Source: Nageia nagi
Lineage: Eukaryota; Pinophyta
Length of the DNA stretch: 64,000 nt
Direction: 5' to 3'
NCBI GenBank assembly: GCA_050084985.1
Contig: JBITNC010000001.1
Span: 63,116,001 to 63,180,000, forward strand
Shown here one piece after another: positions 1-11,355 of the stretch. The translations under genes were made by a program, and so were the position numbers. The notes under the pieces are model-generated. The model had not been told where the DNA came from, searched no databases, and saw nothing but the letters and a program-made list of their open reading frames with translations. How positions within the stretch are numbered: position 1 is the first letter of the stretch; every line of letters begins with the position of its first letter.

Positions 1-1300
1 CAATTTGCTATCATTATGTAAACTTTAGTGGGGAAATTTTGAATTATCCTACTTATGATAAGAAAATGTATGCACTGATTCAAACATTGCAAGATATTTT
101 GGGGTTGCAAAGATATTGTACAATTTACAAAGGTATGTATTTAAGATGCAAGATAAAGTTGACAAGTACATAATGGGATGTTCTTTATGTTACACTAGCA
201 AGCCAAGTAATAGGATATTGGGTTTGTATCAGCCACTTCCAATACCTTCACATCCATGGGAGTGTATCTCAATGGATTTTATAAGAGGATTGCTTATGAT
301 TAATAAGGATCATGAATATTTATTTCTTGTTATGGATATATTTAGCAAGATATGTGTTTTGATTCCATGTAAAAAGATTATAATAGGATAAGATGCTATA
401 AATTTATTCTTTTCTCATGATTAGGTTCATTTTGGATTGCCTACTTCTATTATTTTAGATAGAGATAATATATTTTTGGGCATATGTTGGACATGTTTAT
501 GGGAAAATATGCATATAATGTTGAAGATAAGTAATGTCTTTCATCCTCAAATGGATGAACAAATTGAGGTGGTGAATATGAAAGTGGTTTAACTCTTGAG
601 TGGTTATTATGGCAAGCATCCTAACTTGTGGGATGAACATATTGAATATATCCAACATTCATATAATAGGTAAATTCATTATTACATTAATAAGAGTCAT
701 TTTGAGATTTATTTTGGATATTTTCCACCTTCACCTTTTGATTATGTGTTTAGAAAACAAAAGGATGAAGAAAATTCACTTGAAAAAGAGGAAAAGCAAG
801 CTAAAATTTTTGTTTAAAAGATTAGGCAAATTCATTTGAAAGTCCAAGAGCAACTTGAGATAAGCCAAGTCAAGTACAATATGAGATATGAAAAACATAG
901 AGTGATCATAAGTTTCATGTGGGAGACAATTTTTGGTTGCATCTTAGCAAGGAGATGTTGGAAGGAAAAGCCAAGAAGTTAAAGCCTATAAGGTATGGAC
1001 CATTTGAGATTGTGGATTAAGTAAGTGAGAATGCTTTTAGATTGAATTTATTAGCATATATGAACATATATTCAGTTATGAATATTGAATATTTAAAAAT
1101 GTATGATCCATCTATGTTGATTGAAGATGAAGTAGATTCATATCAGATTTTGCCATCTCTTGATGACTTAGCTCCTAATACTATGGATGAACTCAAGAAG
1201 GATTCCATATTGTAAAAGAAAGTTTGTGCTACAAGAAGATATGAGATAGAGCTATGGTTGGTCTAATTGAAAGGATAGAAGCCTAATAAAGTATAAAGTT
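1..1300 (+). pseudogene. Ty3/gypsy pol remnant: RNase H end, integrase, C-terminal tail
   Basis: The window edge cuts into a Ty3/gypsy polyprotein. From about base 39 the translation reads NYPTYDKKMYALIQTLQ, the end of a retrotransposon RNase H. The open stretch 116-391 carries part of the integrase zinc-binding region (CSLC) and the start of the catalytic core (PWECISMDFIRGL, with the first catalytic Asp). It stops at 389, but similarity continues in other frames: a core end like FHPQMDEQIEVVN near 540-580, and a C-terminal tail with YGPFEIVD near 994 followed by a segment ending LKMYDPSM near 1100. Many stops and frame changes show it is dead. The family order is RNase H, then integrase. 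The RT half would lie left of the window. I am confident of the gypsy assignment and less sure of the lineage. Confidence 0.85.
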
Positions 1301-1358
1301 GGGGAGTTGTATCCTTATCTATGGATTTATGGGACCAAATTCCTTCTCCTTAGGGAGG

Positions 1359-1890
1359 TGTGATCCGAATTGGATCATGTTAGGTTGTTCTCTAGAGGAG
1401 TAGTACTCATTCCAAAGATATCTACACTTGGATATATACCAAACATAAAAATTTGGATTTGATTGATGTATATAACCATGTCATTAATGGAATGATACAC
1501 TATATTCATGTCACTAATGACATGCACCTTGATGAGTCAATAGAGGAAGTTGAAAGGAAATCAATATTTTAGGTAGCTAAGTAGTTCAGAGTCTTCAAAT
1601 AGCATCTTGGAGATGGTTATAGGATTATTTAATGGCTTGATACTCTTGATTCTAGAAAAAAAAGGAATAGAGAGACTTTAAGGATTTTGAAATTGTAAGA
1701 ATTTGAAGGAAGGCCAAGAGGCATTCTAGATTTTTTTGTAGTTCCAAAATTGTTCTTCTTGTTTTAGGAGATTGTATTGCCATTACATTGATGGTATTTT
1801 TCTATGCATGTAATATTGTAATATCTATAAACAATGAGAAGAGAAGGCTCTAATTACATGTAAATTAGGGTAAATCAAATTAGTCCCACA
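1359..1890 (+). repeat. Probable 3' LTR of the leftmost gypsy element
   Basis: Directly after the pol tail there is a short purine-rich tract (agggaggtg), then TGTGATCCG at 1359, as expected for a polypurine tract and LTR start. A matching end, TAGTCCCACA, finishes at 1890, giving complementary TGTG...CACA termini and a 532-bp unit. No second copy lies in the window to confirm the borders, so they rest on position and termini only. Confidence 0.45.
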
Positions 1891-3065
1891 TTGGGTGAAT
1901 CAGGGTAAATCATTATGTTGATTTTTTTATGTGTTTGAGATTGCTAGTTTTTAAGTTTTACATTGTACAATTTCAAATTAACATGCAATTAGTATGATCT
2001 CATAATGGTGAATATTTTTTTGTTTGAATCTATAAGTGAGGATCTGAGTATGCTATAAGCATATAATGATTACTAATAAAATTACACATTAATAATATTT
2101 ATATGTATGCCCTTACCATGCCATAAGGCATGAAGGTGATTGTTACATGTAATGAGAGGAAAATAATTTACATTAAAGAAAATTTAGTCACATTAAAGGC
2201 TTCTTACTTGTCTACCCTTACCATGCCAAGAGGCAGTACAAGGTAATTATGACTCATAAGAAGAGGAAATAAATCACACTTAAGGACTTTCACTTGGAAT
2301 GGATAATGAACCTCATTAAATAGTAATAAATCTAGTGGGTTATTTAGATAATGATATATACTAATCAAAATATTATTTTAATCACCTTAGAAAGTTTAAT
2401 TAATGGACATGTTTATTTGGGAGGGTTAGAATTTGCATCCATATGTACTTTATTTTAGTTAAATGCATATTCATAAGGCTTGGTAAAATGAACATCAATG
2501 AGTTCGAAGTCATTACCAACCATTAATTCTCACTTTCTTATGTTCCCATTGACAAAATACAATGAGCCTTAGAGCCATAACCTAGAGATGAATATCAGGT
2601 TCATAGGTTAGAAGTCATTACTTTCCATTGAACAACTATAAAAAAGGGGGCTATACTTGGATTTAATCACCAAAGTATTTATCAATGGTATTACCTGAAC
2701 CCCATTGCACTACAAAGGCCATTTTAAGTACCAAGTCATAACTTAGCCATAGATAGCCTAGTAGGATTACAAATCTACCTTGATTAAACACTTCACTAGG
2801 CAAAATACTCTAAGAAAAATAAAAATATTAAAACATATTATTCACATTTCTCATATTAAAAACATTAATTGAATATTTCAAAAATATAGAAAAAGATAAT
2901 CACATTGAAAAGGTAATATTCATGTAGGTTGTTTGTGCATTTAGTTATTTTCTCATAAATATAAATTCAAAAAGATAAAAATAGAATTACTATGTTTGAT
3001 GCTCATTTTCTTTTAGTTTTTTAAAAAACTAAAAACAAAAAACAAAATAAAAAAATAAAAATAAA
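1891..3065. other. AT-rich stretch with no recognised gene
   Basis: No coding similarity was recognised on either strand. It contains the tandem duplication listed separately and an A-rich tract near 3010-3065. It may be the leader or tail of another element, but nothing supports a specific call. Confidence 0.5.
2110..2325 (+). repeat. Two-copy tandem duplication, about 105-bp period
   Basis: The motif CCCTTACCATGCC followed by AAGGCA or GAGGCA occurs at 2110 and again at 2215. The downstream bases (AAGGTGATT or AAGGTAATT, then GAGGAAATAA-like and CACATTAAAGG-like segments) also correspond. This is a diverged direct tandem duplication with a 105-bp period. Confidence 0.65.
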
Positions 3066-3430
3066 ATGGTTCATACTTGTTATCAAAAAGCTTATCAAGA
3101 ACAAGAACCATACAATGAATACGATATAGTAAAAAGAAAAAGTCATAGGTATAGTAGGAATCATTCAAGAAGAGAAACTCCTCAAAATACAAATTTTAAA
3201 GTTTACTTAAATCCTATTGATGATGATTTAAATACAATCAAACAACATATAACATAGCTAAGAATTCCTCATTGTTTACATGCTCATAGCTTTCCCCTAG
3301 AATTAGAATATTTAAGAGAGGATAAATAAATGACCAATAATTTGAAAGATAAAGAAGGTAACATTCCTCTCTCACAAGCCCATTTGGTTCACACTATGTT
3401 TTAAATAGGTCCTTATAAACCAAAGTATAA
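3066..3430 (+). other. Small unrecognised coding-like stretch upstream of a Tat LTR
   Basis: An open frame of 63 codons (3066-3257) is rich in Arg, His, Asn and Gln (HRYSRNHSRRETPQNTNF). In the same frame after its stop the translation still looks protein-like (HCLHAHSFPLELEYLRED). I do not recognise a family. Its position just before an LTR suggests the tail of an internal retroelement region, but this is inference and it could be chance. Confidence 0.25.
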
Positions 3431-3494
3431 TTGTATCATGCATTATCTACTAGATGGACATTTAGTTCAATCATATTTATGAAGACATGATTAT

Positions 3495-4114
3495 TGTAGA
3501 TGCCTAAAAATGAATTTCCTTGTATTAAAGAATTCATTTTATAGCATCAAGGAATATTTATTGTAAAAAGGGTTTAAATATACCCTAGGAAATGTAATTA
3601 ATGTAATGTACCATTGAATAATGTAAAAGGTGTCAAACATCATGAAAGAAACCACAAATAATGTAATATGCAATGATCCCAAGAATTAAAGAGCATCAAA
3701 ATGTTACTATAAAGGAATATCAATTGAAATACATGAGGAGATGACACATATGCAAAGATAGCTTGGAACATGCAATATGATTATATCTTACCAACAAAGG
3801 TGTTTTGTAACACATCGTATCCTTACATTTGTTATACCCTTCATCTTGTTTTATGCATTTCAAGTTCTATTTATCTATCTGCATATCTTAGGCCATTAAT
3901 GGCATGCTGCTCTTAGGTTGTTAATGATGTTCATTTGTCATGGTGTGTTATTACAATTGATGTATGAATCCTATTATTTCATATTGATATTGATATGATG
4001 AAGGCACCTCATTTATCATGTTCATTTATTGATATATTTATGATATATGATTCAATATTACATTGTAGAAAAAAATATTTCAATTTATTATTCATGCATT
4101 ATTTTTATTCTGCA
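3495..4114 (+). repeat. Tat-type LTR, first copy
   Basis: This starts TGTAGATGCCTAAAAATGAA and ends CTGCA. It is clearly but distantly related along its whole length to 5090-5700: same start motif, same central TATAAAGG followed by ATCAATTGA, same T-rich end. The sequence after it (TTTTGGTGAACTTGAC...) matches the sequence after the second copy (TTTTAGTGAACCCATTTG), which fixes the 3' border. Length is 620 bp. The two copies differ a lot, so the insertion is old or the copies come from different elements. Confidence 0.75.
3707..3715 (+). promoter_or_regulatory. TATA box of the first Tat LTR
   Basis: CTATAAAGG followed by ATATCAATTGA sits 212 bp into the LTR, at the same relative place as the TATA motif in the second copy. 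Confidence 0.5.
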
Positions 4115-5089
4115 TTTTGGTGAACTTGACTATTTCAGCTCATCTTGCCCTACCAATGAGATCTCATGGGATTTATATGAAAATTTAACACTATTAATGC
4201 TATGTAAGGATTTTTTTATACTATCAGTAGTATGTAAAATGGAGCAAATTATAATAAACTTAACCAAGATGATGAAAGATATGGCTAGAAAAGTGGCTAT
4301 AATGTAGAGTTCAAATAGTAATTTGTAGTCAACTATAGATCAAACAATAGCTGTAAGACTAATCAATATTGAAACTTATAAAAATCCTTACAAAAAGAGG
4401 AAGATTATGATGGTGTATTTACCATACCCTTATCAAATGATATCCATAATTATCCTCTACCACCTGATCACAACACCCCTAAGTTTGAGATGTTTAGTGG
4501 TGATCAAGACCCAAAGTAGCATCTTATTAGCTTTTAGGAGGAGTGCTTGTTGAAACTAGGGTTGAAGGAGAAATTGATGGTAAAAATTTTCCTAAGGAGT
4601 TTGAAAGGTGACACCATTTAATGGCTCTAAAATCTTCCTATGGATCCATAGATTCATTCAAGTCATTGGTACAAGCATTCATGAATCAATAAAAGCATGG
4701 TTAAGCAAAAGCATCAAATAAAACTATAAAAATCATCAAATAAAACTATATTATCCTCAATGTAATGGTTAAGTTAAAGCATCAAATAAAACTATAAAAA
4801 TCATTTTGGCAAAAACATGGGATAGATACAAACAAGATTGGCATGAATAGTTACCTTATGCACTTTGGGAATATAAAATAAGTATTACAATAGACACTAG
4901 GGCAACACCATTTTTATTAGTTTATAAATATGAATTTTTTGTTATATTATAGTTGGAGATACCATCCCTAAGAATCTTAATACAAGGAGACATATCAAAT
5001 GAAGAGGCAAGAAAGGTAAGACTACAATAGGTGGAAGCAGTTGATAAAAATAAATCAAGGGAATTGAACATCAAAAGGCATATAATGCA
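4115..5089 (+). pseudogene. Tat-type internal remnant: gag fused to the integrase C-terminus by deletion
   Basis: After the LTR a primer-site-like segment and a gag start are seen. Near 4465-4700 the translation matches the gag of the next copy (PKFEMFSGDQDPK, then EECLLKLG, then SLKGD) with stops inside. At about 4700-4760 it jumps to the end of integrase: YYPQCNG, KASNKTIKIILAKTWDRYKQ, LPYALWEYK, ATPFLLVY and LEIPSLRI, the Tat-type core and tail. Everything between (protease, RT, RNase H, most of integrase) is missing. The junction carries a local duplication. It is non-functional. Confidence 0.8.
4697..4803 (+). repeat. Direct repeat at the gag/integrase deletion junction
   Basis: A segment beginning ATGGTTAAG and running through AAAGCATCAAATAAAACT and ATAAAAATCAT occurs at about 4698 and again at about 4763, a 65-bp offset. 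A third partial copy of ATCAAATAAAACTAT lies between. It sits exactly where gag similarity ends and integrase begins, so it probably marks template switching or slippage during the deletion. Confidence 0.6.
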
Positions 5090-5700
5090 TGCAGACACCT
5101 AAAAGTGAATTATTATTTATTAAATAATTCATTTTAGAGCCTCAATGATGTATTATGTAAGAAGGGGTTAAATAATACCCAAATTCATGTCAAAGCTATG
5201 TAATATGTCTAGTGGACCCTTGTGGCATGTACAAGAGGTCAAAAAGATCAAAGTCATGTAAACTTGTATCATATATAAAGGCATCAATTGATGACTTAAA
5301 ACCTTATGAGAAAATGAATATGAAGAGGATTCTAAAGAGACTCTAACACATGTTACATCACTTTGGTATGTGTAAATATTATTTGTAAGTTATATCTTAT
5401 GTTTGCTATTTGATGATTCTTTCATTCGCTCATTACTACATTCTTGATTGTATCTATTTTATTATTTAGGCCTCTAATAGTGTACCTCTTTTGGGATACT
5501 AATGATGTGTATTTAAATTAATGTATTCTCATATTTTATACATGTTGTTTCTAATAGAATGAATATATGATCTAAATGAACACAAGTACCTTTCTATTAT
5601 TCATTATTATTGAATTTTAGATATATGTGATAATAAGAAATAATTAGATAATAGTGCATTAATTAACCCCCATAATTAGACTAATTATTTTGGGTTTACA
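5090..5700 (+). repeat. Tat-type LTR, second copy
   Basis: This starts TGCAGACACCTAAAAGTGAA and ends GGGTTTACA. It is homologous to 3495-4114 over the full length. It is both the 3' LTR of the deleted element on its left and the 5' LTR of the longer gag-bearing element on its right. Such LTR-internal-LTR-internal arrays arise by unequal recombination or by insertion of one relative into another. Confidence 0.75.
5272..5280 (+). promoter_or_regulatory. TATA box of the second Tat LTR
   Basis: TATATAAAG followed by GCATCAATTGATG lies 182 bp into the LTR and corresponds to the TATA motif of the first copy. Confidence 0.55.
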
Positions 5701-5816
5701 TTTTAGTGAACCCATTTGTTTGATTCATCTTTCCCTTTCAATGAGATCTTGCAAAACCTTTGTATCAAATCTACACTGTTAATGGCATACATTATTGTTC
5801 CTAGGCTATTAGCAAT

Positions 5817-6820
5817 ATGGAAATGGAGCATATTGTACCTCTCCTTTATTAATTGAATATAAACATGACCAAAATGTAGAAATGAATAGCAATAATGAAT
5901 AGCTTAAGAAGTTTAGCATATATTCCTACTATCTATGCTAGGCCTTCTAATATCACATAATCACAAAGTCTAGATGAATATGATGGCATATTCACTTCAC
6001 CCTTGACATATGACATATGAAATTTTCACCTATCATGCGATCACAAGGCCCCAAGTTTAAGATGTTTAGTAGTGAACAAGATCCCAAACAACATCTAATT
6101 AGCTTTCAAGAGGAGTGCTTACTAAAGTTAGGATCAAAGAAGAGATTGATGGAAAAATTATTCCCAAGAAGTCTAAAAGGGGATGCTAGTCAATGGATTT
6201 ATGCTTTTGTTGGTTATTTGATTGATTCATTCAAGACCCTAGTCAAATAATTTATGGGCCAATATAAGCACACTATCAAAGAGCAAAGTAATGTGTCTAA
6301 ATTATGTGCACTTTGATAAGAAAGCAATAAAACCCTAGAGAAGTATATTCTATGATTCAAAAAGGTATGGAAATATATACAAAGTAAATTACATGAGAAT
6401 GAAATTTATACTCTTTTTTGTGAATATATCTAAAGATAGAGGTTTTAGTATACTTGTTCAACATTTATTGTAAAAAGAGAAGTATTATTATCTTTGGGTG
6501 AGCTTAAGTATGCATCTAACCCTTTTGTTAAAGAAAATCATAAAACATATGCAAAGAAATATGAAAAACCAATACATATGGTGGATAGACCTACTTCTCC
6601 TCCAAATTTGCAAAGGTCTAATACTACAAAAGAGAATTCATATACATTTGTAGTGAAACCATGCATTATTTTGAGTGATATAATGAGAAAATGACTTATG
6701 CATCCCCTTGAACACTCTTCTCAAGATGATAATACTTCCATGGGATGCTTTGATACATATTACACTTACCATCAAAGAAAAGGGCATGCTATAATTTTTT
6801 GCAAGATATTATAGATAGCA
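5817..6820 (+). pseudogene. Tat-type gag remnant
   Basis: Gag packages element RNA. Translation from an ATG near 5817 passes stops, then gives a clear gag core at 6017-6250: GPKFKMFSSEQDPKQHLISF, EECLLKLG, SLKGDASQWIYAF. This is the plant gypsy pattern PKF...DP..H...F...L.GDA..W. Further open pieces include 6494-6694. Around 6745-6800 TYYTYHQRKGHAIIFC resembles a degenerate zinc knuckle (YHQRKGH...C). It lies directly downstream of its LTR. Several frame breaks make it inactive. Confidence 0.8.
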
Positions 6821-6959
6821 ATATTGGAGCTTGTTACATAAAGAAGGTATAAAATTGATGAAAGCCTTTCCAACCAAGGACCTATTATCAATACCATCTC
6901 AATGGACAAGGAGGTTTGTACCAACTTGATGCCCATGCCATATTCCAAATCCTATCACA

Positions 6960-7202
6960 ATGAAACAAGTAAGTATCCCATGTACTCCTAAATTTTATAA
7001 CATGATTGATCAATTGAAAAATACACTTACAAAAATTAGTCTCTATTATCTTATTTATACTTCTCAAGTTCATATGGATACTCTATATGCCTTGTTTAAA
7101 AATGAAATTATCCCTACTAATATTTTAGATGTTAATTTTTTTGAAAAAATAGAACTATCAAGGAATGTGATGCTATTTCTATTTACAAATCTAAAAAGCT
7201 AA
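6960..7202 (+). pseudogene. Gag-protease spacer ORF of the Tat element
   Basis: An 80-codon open frame reads TPKFYNMIDQLKNTLTKISL and later YALFKNEIIPTNILDVNFFE. In plant gypsy elements this kind of segment lies between the zinc knuckle and the protease (short helices, then a linker), and it sits at that place here. No catalytic motif is present. The call follows from position more than from a recognised domain. Confidence 0.5.
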
Positions 7203-7239
7203 ATAAAAAATTATTAGATGAATGCTCAGCTTTATAGAT

Positions 7240-7812
7240 CACACCTATGGCTGATGGATGGGAAGTTAAATAAATAATGGTAGATAATGGATCAGTTATA
7301 AATGTATGCTCTAATCATTTTCTAATTCAATTGTAAGAAAAAGTTGTAGAAATCCCTCCATTAGAATAAGCTACTTTAAGAATTAAAGCCTATAATAGCT
7401 CATCAAATAAACCATTGGGAATAGCTACAATTATGATCACTACAGGTGTCAAGATAATGCAACAAAATTTTAGGTTCTAGAATCCAAATTATCATATAAC
7501 ATGCTATTGGAAAGACCTTGGATTTATGATATGGATTTAATACCATCCATATAACATGGAAGATTGAAATTTAAATTCCAAGATGAAGTACATATAGTCA
7601 CGTGAGATCTTGAAATATATGCACTCTGTAATGTTGCTAATTTTGAATATTTCACCATGTTACCACTATGATATGAGATAGAACCCTTGGAATATCTTAC
7701 ACTAGAGAAAACTATAGAAAAATTGGCCCAGATCACAAACACAAGTATGGAAATCTATAGAATTGATAACATGGACCCATTTGCATTTGTCAAAAATTTA
7801 GGAGGGCCATAG
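7240..7812 (+). pseudogene. Tat-type aspartic protease remnant
   Basis: The retropepsin core reads IMVDNGSVINVCSNHFLIQL at about 7278-7335, the D-N/G-G/S active-site loop typical of plant gypsy proteases. Then come LRIKAYNSSSNKPLGIATI and, in another frame, NMLLERPWIYDMDLIPS near 7500-7550, the flap-to-core LLGRPWI motif. Stops occur within it. At about 7815 the sequence changes abruptly to a different element's RNase H, so the protease end and RT of this copy have been separated from it. Confidence 0.75.
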
Positions 7813-7819
7813 ATGTTAG

Positions 7820-8900
7820 CCATTGAAGGTCATTGGCACTCAATATGTGGAGGCATTATTTGCAAGGAAAACCATTCAAATTAGAAACAAATCATCAAAG
7901 CTTGAAGTACTTGTCCACTCAACCCGAATTAAATGCTAGATAAAGGTGATGGATGGAATTCCTTGCAAAATATGATTTTGGTATTGAGTATATCAAGGAC
8001 AAAGAAAAACCATGGTTGAGGCATTAAGTAAGATAGAATTTTGTATTTTAGAGATACATTATTCATCCTAAAAAAAGGATATTTATTAAATCTAATCTTG
8101 CAAGAAGCCTATCATACTCCATATGTAGCATATCTAGGAGGTACAAAGATGAGAGAAGACTTGAAAAGAACTTCTATTAGGATGGAATGAAGAAGGATAT
8201 AGAAAAATTTATGGCAAGATGCTTGGAATGTTAGAAAGTGAAAGAGGATCATTAACATCCAAGTGGATATCTATATCCCCATGATATTCTGACATAAAAA
8301 TGGTAAGTGAATTCAATGGATTTTATAGTTGGTTTGCCAAAAATAAGATTTCATCATGACTCCATATTGGTTGTGGTTGATATGTTAAACAAGGTTTCTC
8401 ATTTTATACATGGTAACACCAAATATTATGCCCCTATAGTAGCCAATAAGTTTGTACATGAAATCTTTAGATTGCATGGATTTCTAAAAGTGATAATCTC
8501 ATATAGTGATTCTAAATTCACTTCTATATTTTGAAAATCATTACATAAGGGATTGGATATAAAGTTGAATATGAGCTCAACTTATCATCTCGAGATAGAT
8601 GGGTAGATAGGATGTGTAAATAGATTTCTCAAGGATATGCTTAGAATGTATTGCATGAAACAAAAGACCAAATGGGAAGATTATTTTTATTTGGTTGAGT
8701 TTGCATATAATAATGGCTATAATTCATCTTTATGAATGGCTCCTTTTGAAGCACTTATAGAAGAAGGTGAAAAACTCCTTTGACTTGGTATAATTAAGAG
8801 GATCAAGTGATGATCCAACTAGGAATGTTAAATCAAATGGAGGAGAATCTCAAGTCTATTCAATGAAAGTTGAAGGAAGCTACAGCTACAATGAAATGAT
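7820..8900 (+). pseudogene. Chromovirus RNase H and integrase remnant
   Basis: The translation starts inside RNase H: LNMWRHYLQGKPFKLETNH at about 7837, QSLKYLSTQPELNAR, FLAKYDFGIEYIKDKEK. The integrase follows with the zinc-binding end, then the core at 8307-8534 (MNSMDFIVGLPK with a catalytic Asp, VVVDMLNKVSHFI, VIISYSDSKFTSIF with the second Asp), then RFLKDMLRMYCM and VEFAYNNGYNSSL. Stops and frameshifts are frequent. A second, cleaner copy of the last part lies at 9690-10413, and both are followed by the same LTR start. The RT half is missing, so this is 5'-truncated. Confidence 0.85.
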
Positions 8901-9000
8901 AATTTCAATATTTGTTTGTCTAACTAAGTATGTGAAACATTTATTAAGCTTATGTTTGTATATAAGAACATAGGGTATTGTGTTCTCTTTTAAGGGGGAG

Positions 9001-9384
9001 TGTATGTCATGACCCACCTCAAGACACTATTTGACCTCAAGTATCATTGAGGATTTGAATGGATTATGTTTGAATAATGCTATGGTAATGATAAGTTTGA
9101 TAAGGGAATATATATGATTTATGATAATTTGATATTGGCTTTGAGATGTTTTGACATAGGTCACCTCAAGGTGGATAAGTTATCCAAATATCCTAAGAAC
9201 CAAAAGTGAATTGATAATGGAAATGAAAAGGTAAGAGGAGAAAATGACTAGCATTGAATTGTTGACACACCCTATAACCATCATAAATCATATAGTTGCA
9301 TGTAGAATAATTACTATTACAATTAATTTCTTAATGAAATTGTGTTTTCCAATATGTGTGGATTAGTCTTGCCCTACAGAATGA
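9001..9384 (+). repeat. Giant-LTR family, shortened copy (first 384 bp only)
   Basis: A polypurine tract (AAGGGGGAG, 8992-9000) is followed by TGTATGTCATGACCCACC. The sequence matches 10511-10895 closely up to the shared GTGGATTAGTCTTGCCCTACAG-like segment near 9360-9380. It then diverges into gag-like sequence, whereas the other copy continues for another 3.7 kb including its TATA box. An internal deletion therefore joined the LTR's 5' end to gag. Confidence 0.75.
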
Positions 9385-9690
9385 ATAATGAGTAATGCTA
9401 ATCAATAAGTTCTTGCAAATAATACTAAAATTTCCTCTAGCCATTCAAATTAGAAAAATGGAGAAGAATAAGCCATCATGAGACTTTAAGAGTAGGTGGT
9501 AGAGTAGGAAGAATTGATAAATAATTTGCTGAGTCAGAGAGTTGATCCTCCAAGATAAGAATCTGATCCAATCCTTCCACTCAGGCAATATTGGGTGGAC
9601 TAAACAACTAGATTCAAGCAATGATTGAATAAGAACTTGTGTCTAATCTAAATAAAGCTTAGATACCCAAGTTTAATGGAAAGCATGTAG
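9385..9690 (+). pseudogene. Short gag scrap between shortened LTR and integrase
   Basis: About 300 bp with protein-like pieces (NQVLANNTKISSSHSN near 9400, then RVDPPR and PLRQYWVD around 9540-9600). They look like the start of a chromovirus gag with a linker. The identification is weak and rests mainly on its position between an LTR remnant and pol. At about 9690 the sequence jumps to the integrase. Confidence 0.35.
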
Positions 9691-10413
9691 AATATAGAAC
9701 ATGTGAATAGAGTTCTCAAGGATATGCTTAGAATGTATTACATGGAACAAATTACCAAATGGGAAGATTATTTTTATTTGGTTGAGTTCACATACAATAA
9801 TGGCTATCATTCATCTTTAGGAATGGCTTGTTTTGAAGCATTGTATGGAAGGAGATGCAAAACTCCTTTGACTTGGGATAATCAAGAGGATCAAGTTATT
9901 ATCTAATTAATAATGTTAAATCAAATGGAGGATCAGCTCAAGTCTATTCAATAAAAGTTGAAGGAAGCTATTGATCAACAAAAGAATTATGTTGATTCAA
10001 AGAGAACTCCTCAAGAATTTGCTATGGGTGAAAAGGTATTTTTATGAGTATAGCCCATGAAAAGTGTCATAAATTCAACCAAGTTGGATTTTCAATTTGT
10101 TGGTCCTTTTGAAATTATGGAAAAGAATAGTATAGTAGCCTACAAACTTGCCTTGCCACCAAGTTTGTCCAAAATACATTATGTATTTCATGTCTACTTG
10201 TTACAAAAGTATGTTTTTGACCCTTTTCATGTTTTTTATTTCTCTTATTTTCATATTATAGACCCTCATGCAATTGAAATACTCCATATTATAATATTAG
10301 CTTTTAGGACTAGAAAGCTAAGAAATAGAGAAATTAATGAATGTCTAGTCCAATGGGACAAGTATTTTGAATCATCTTCCACATGGGAAGATACAACTAC
10401 TATGAAAATATAA
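9690..10413 (+). pseudogene. Chromovirus integrase C-terminus with chromodomain
   Basis: The open stretch 9703-9906 reads NRVLKDMLRMYYMEQ, WEDYFYLVEFTYNNGYHSS, ACFEALYGRRCKTPL, the integrase core end. After two frame breaks, 10057-10413 is open: LDFQFVGPFEIMEK, VAYKLALPPSLSKIHYVFHV, then RTRKLRNREINECLVQWDKY and SSSTWEDTTTM. That last part is a chromodomain of the type carried by Tekay/Del-like chromoviruses, thought to guide insertion to particular chromatin. The frame ends 97 bp before the LTR. The region lacks RT and RNase H in front because of the deletion. Confidence 0.88.
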
Positions 10414-11345
10414 TTCTCATATTTGTTTGTCTAAATAAGTATGTGAAATGTTTATTAAGCTTATGTTTGTATGTAAGAACACATGGGACTATGTTCCCTT
10501 TTAAGGGGGGTGTATGACCTGACCCACCTTAATACACTATTTAACTATGAGTATCATTGAGGATTTGATGGATTATATTTGAATAATGCTATGGTACTAA
10601 CAAGTTTGATAAGGTAATATGTATCATTTATGATAATTTGATTTTGACTTTAAGATGTTTTGACATAGGTCACTTCAAGATGGAGAAGCGATCCAATGAC
10701 CCTAAGGACCAAAGGTGAATTGGTGATAGAAATAAAAGGGCAAGAGGAGGAAATGATTAGTATTAAAACACTCACACACCCTATGGTCATCATATATAAT
10801 GTATTTGCATGTAGAATAATTGCAATAGCTACCAATTTATTGATGAAATTATGTTTACGAATGTGTGTGGATTAATCTTGCCCTACAGGATGAGGCAAGC
10901 ATCATAGGTAATGGTGTGTTTCCTTTATTTTGTGTTTTTAAAATTTGAATTTGAAATGGAGGGAAAAAGGAATATATCTTATTTAAATCTAAAAATTTAT
11001 ATATGGTTAGAAAATTAAATTTAATATTAAAAAAATTAATTAAAATGAGCCCATACTATTGACACATGCGGTTAATAGTAAAAACATTATTAGAAAAAGA
11101 CTAAAGTGACTTTGTGGTGTTATAAGATATTTAATGGGTAGAAAACTAATGGAGTAATGACTTTACTTAGTTTTATTTTTTTATGTTATATATTGGATAA
11201 TAGTTTGTACTAATTTTTCAATTCATAAAAAAGATCTCAGGGTATTTAATACCATTTCCATCATCAACAACTTTAAGCAAACCTATCCCAAAAATTATTA
11301 AAGGTGTGAGGAGATGTACATTTGGACACACATGGACTTCCATGG

Positions 11346-11355
11346 CTATAAATAA
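11346..11355 (+). promoter_or_regulatory. TATA box of the giant LTR
   Basis: CTATAAATAA followed by AGGGGTGGAACC, 835 bp into the LTR. The same motif lies 824 bp into the solo copy, and in the middle copy it is followed by the same GGGGTGGA. A conserved GAGTTACATGAAGAAAAGAA segment about 90 bp downstream may lie near the transcript start. Confidence 0.65.
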
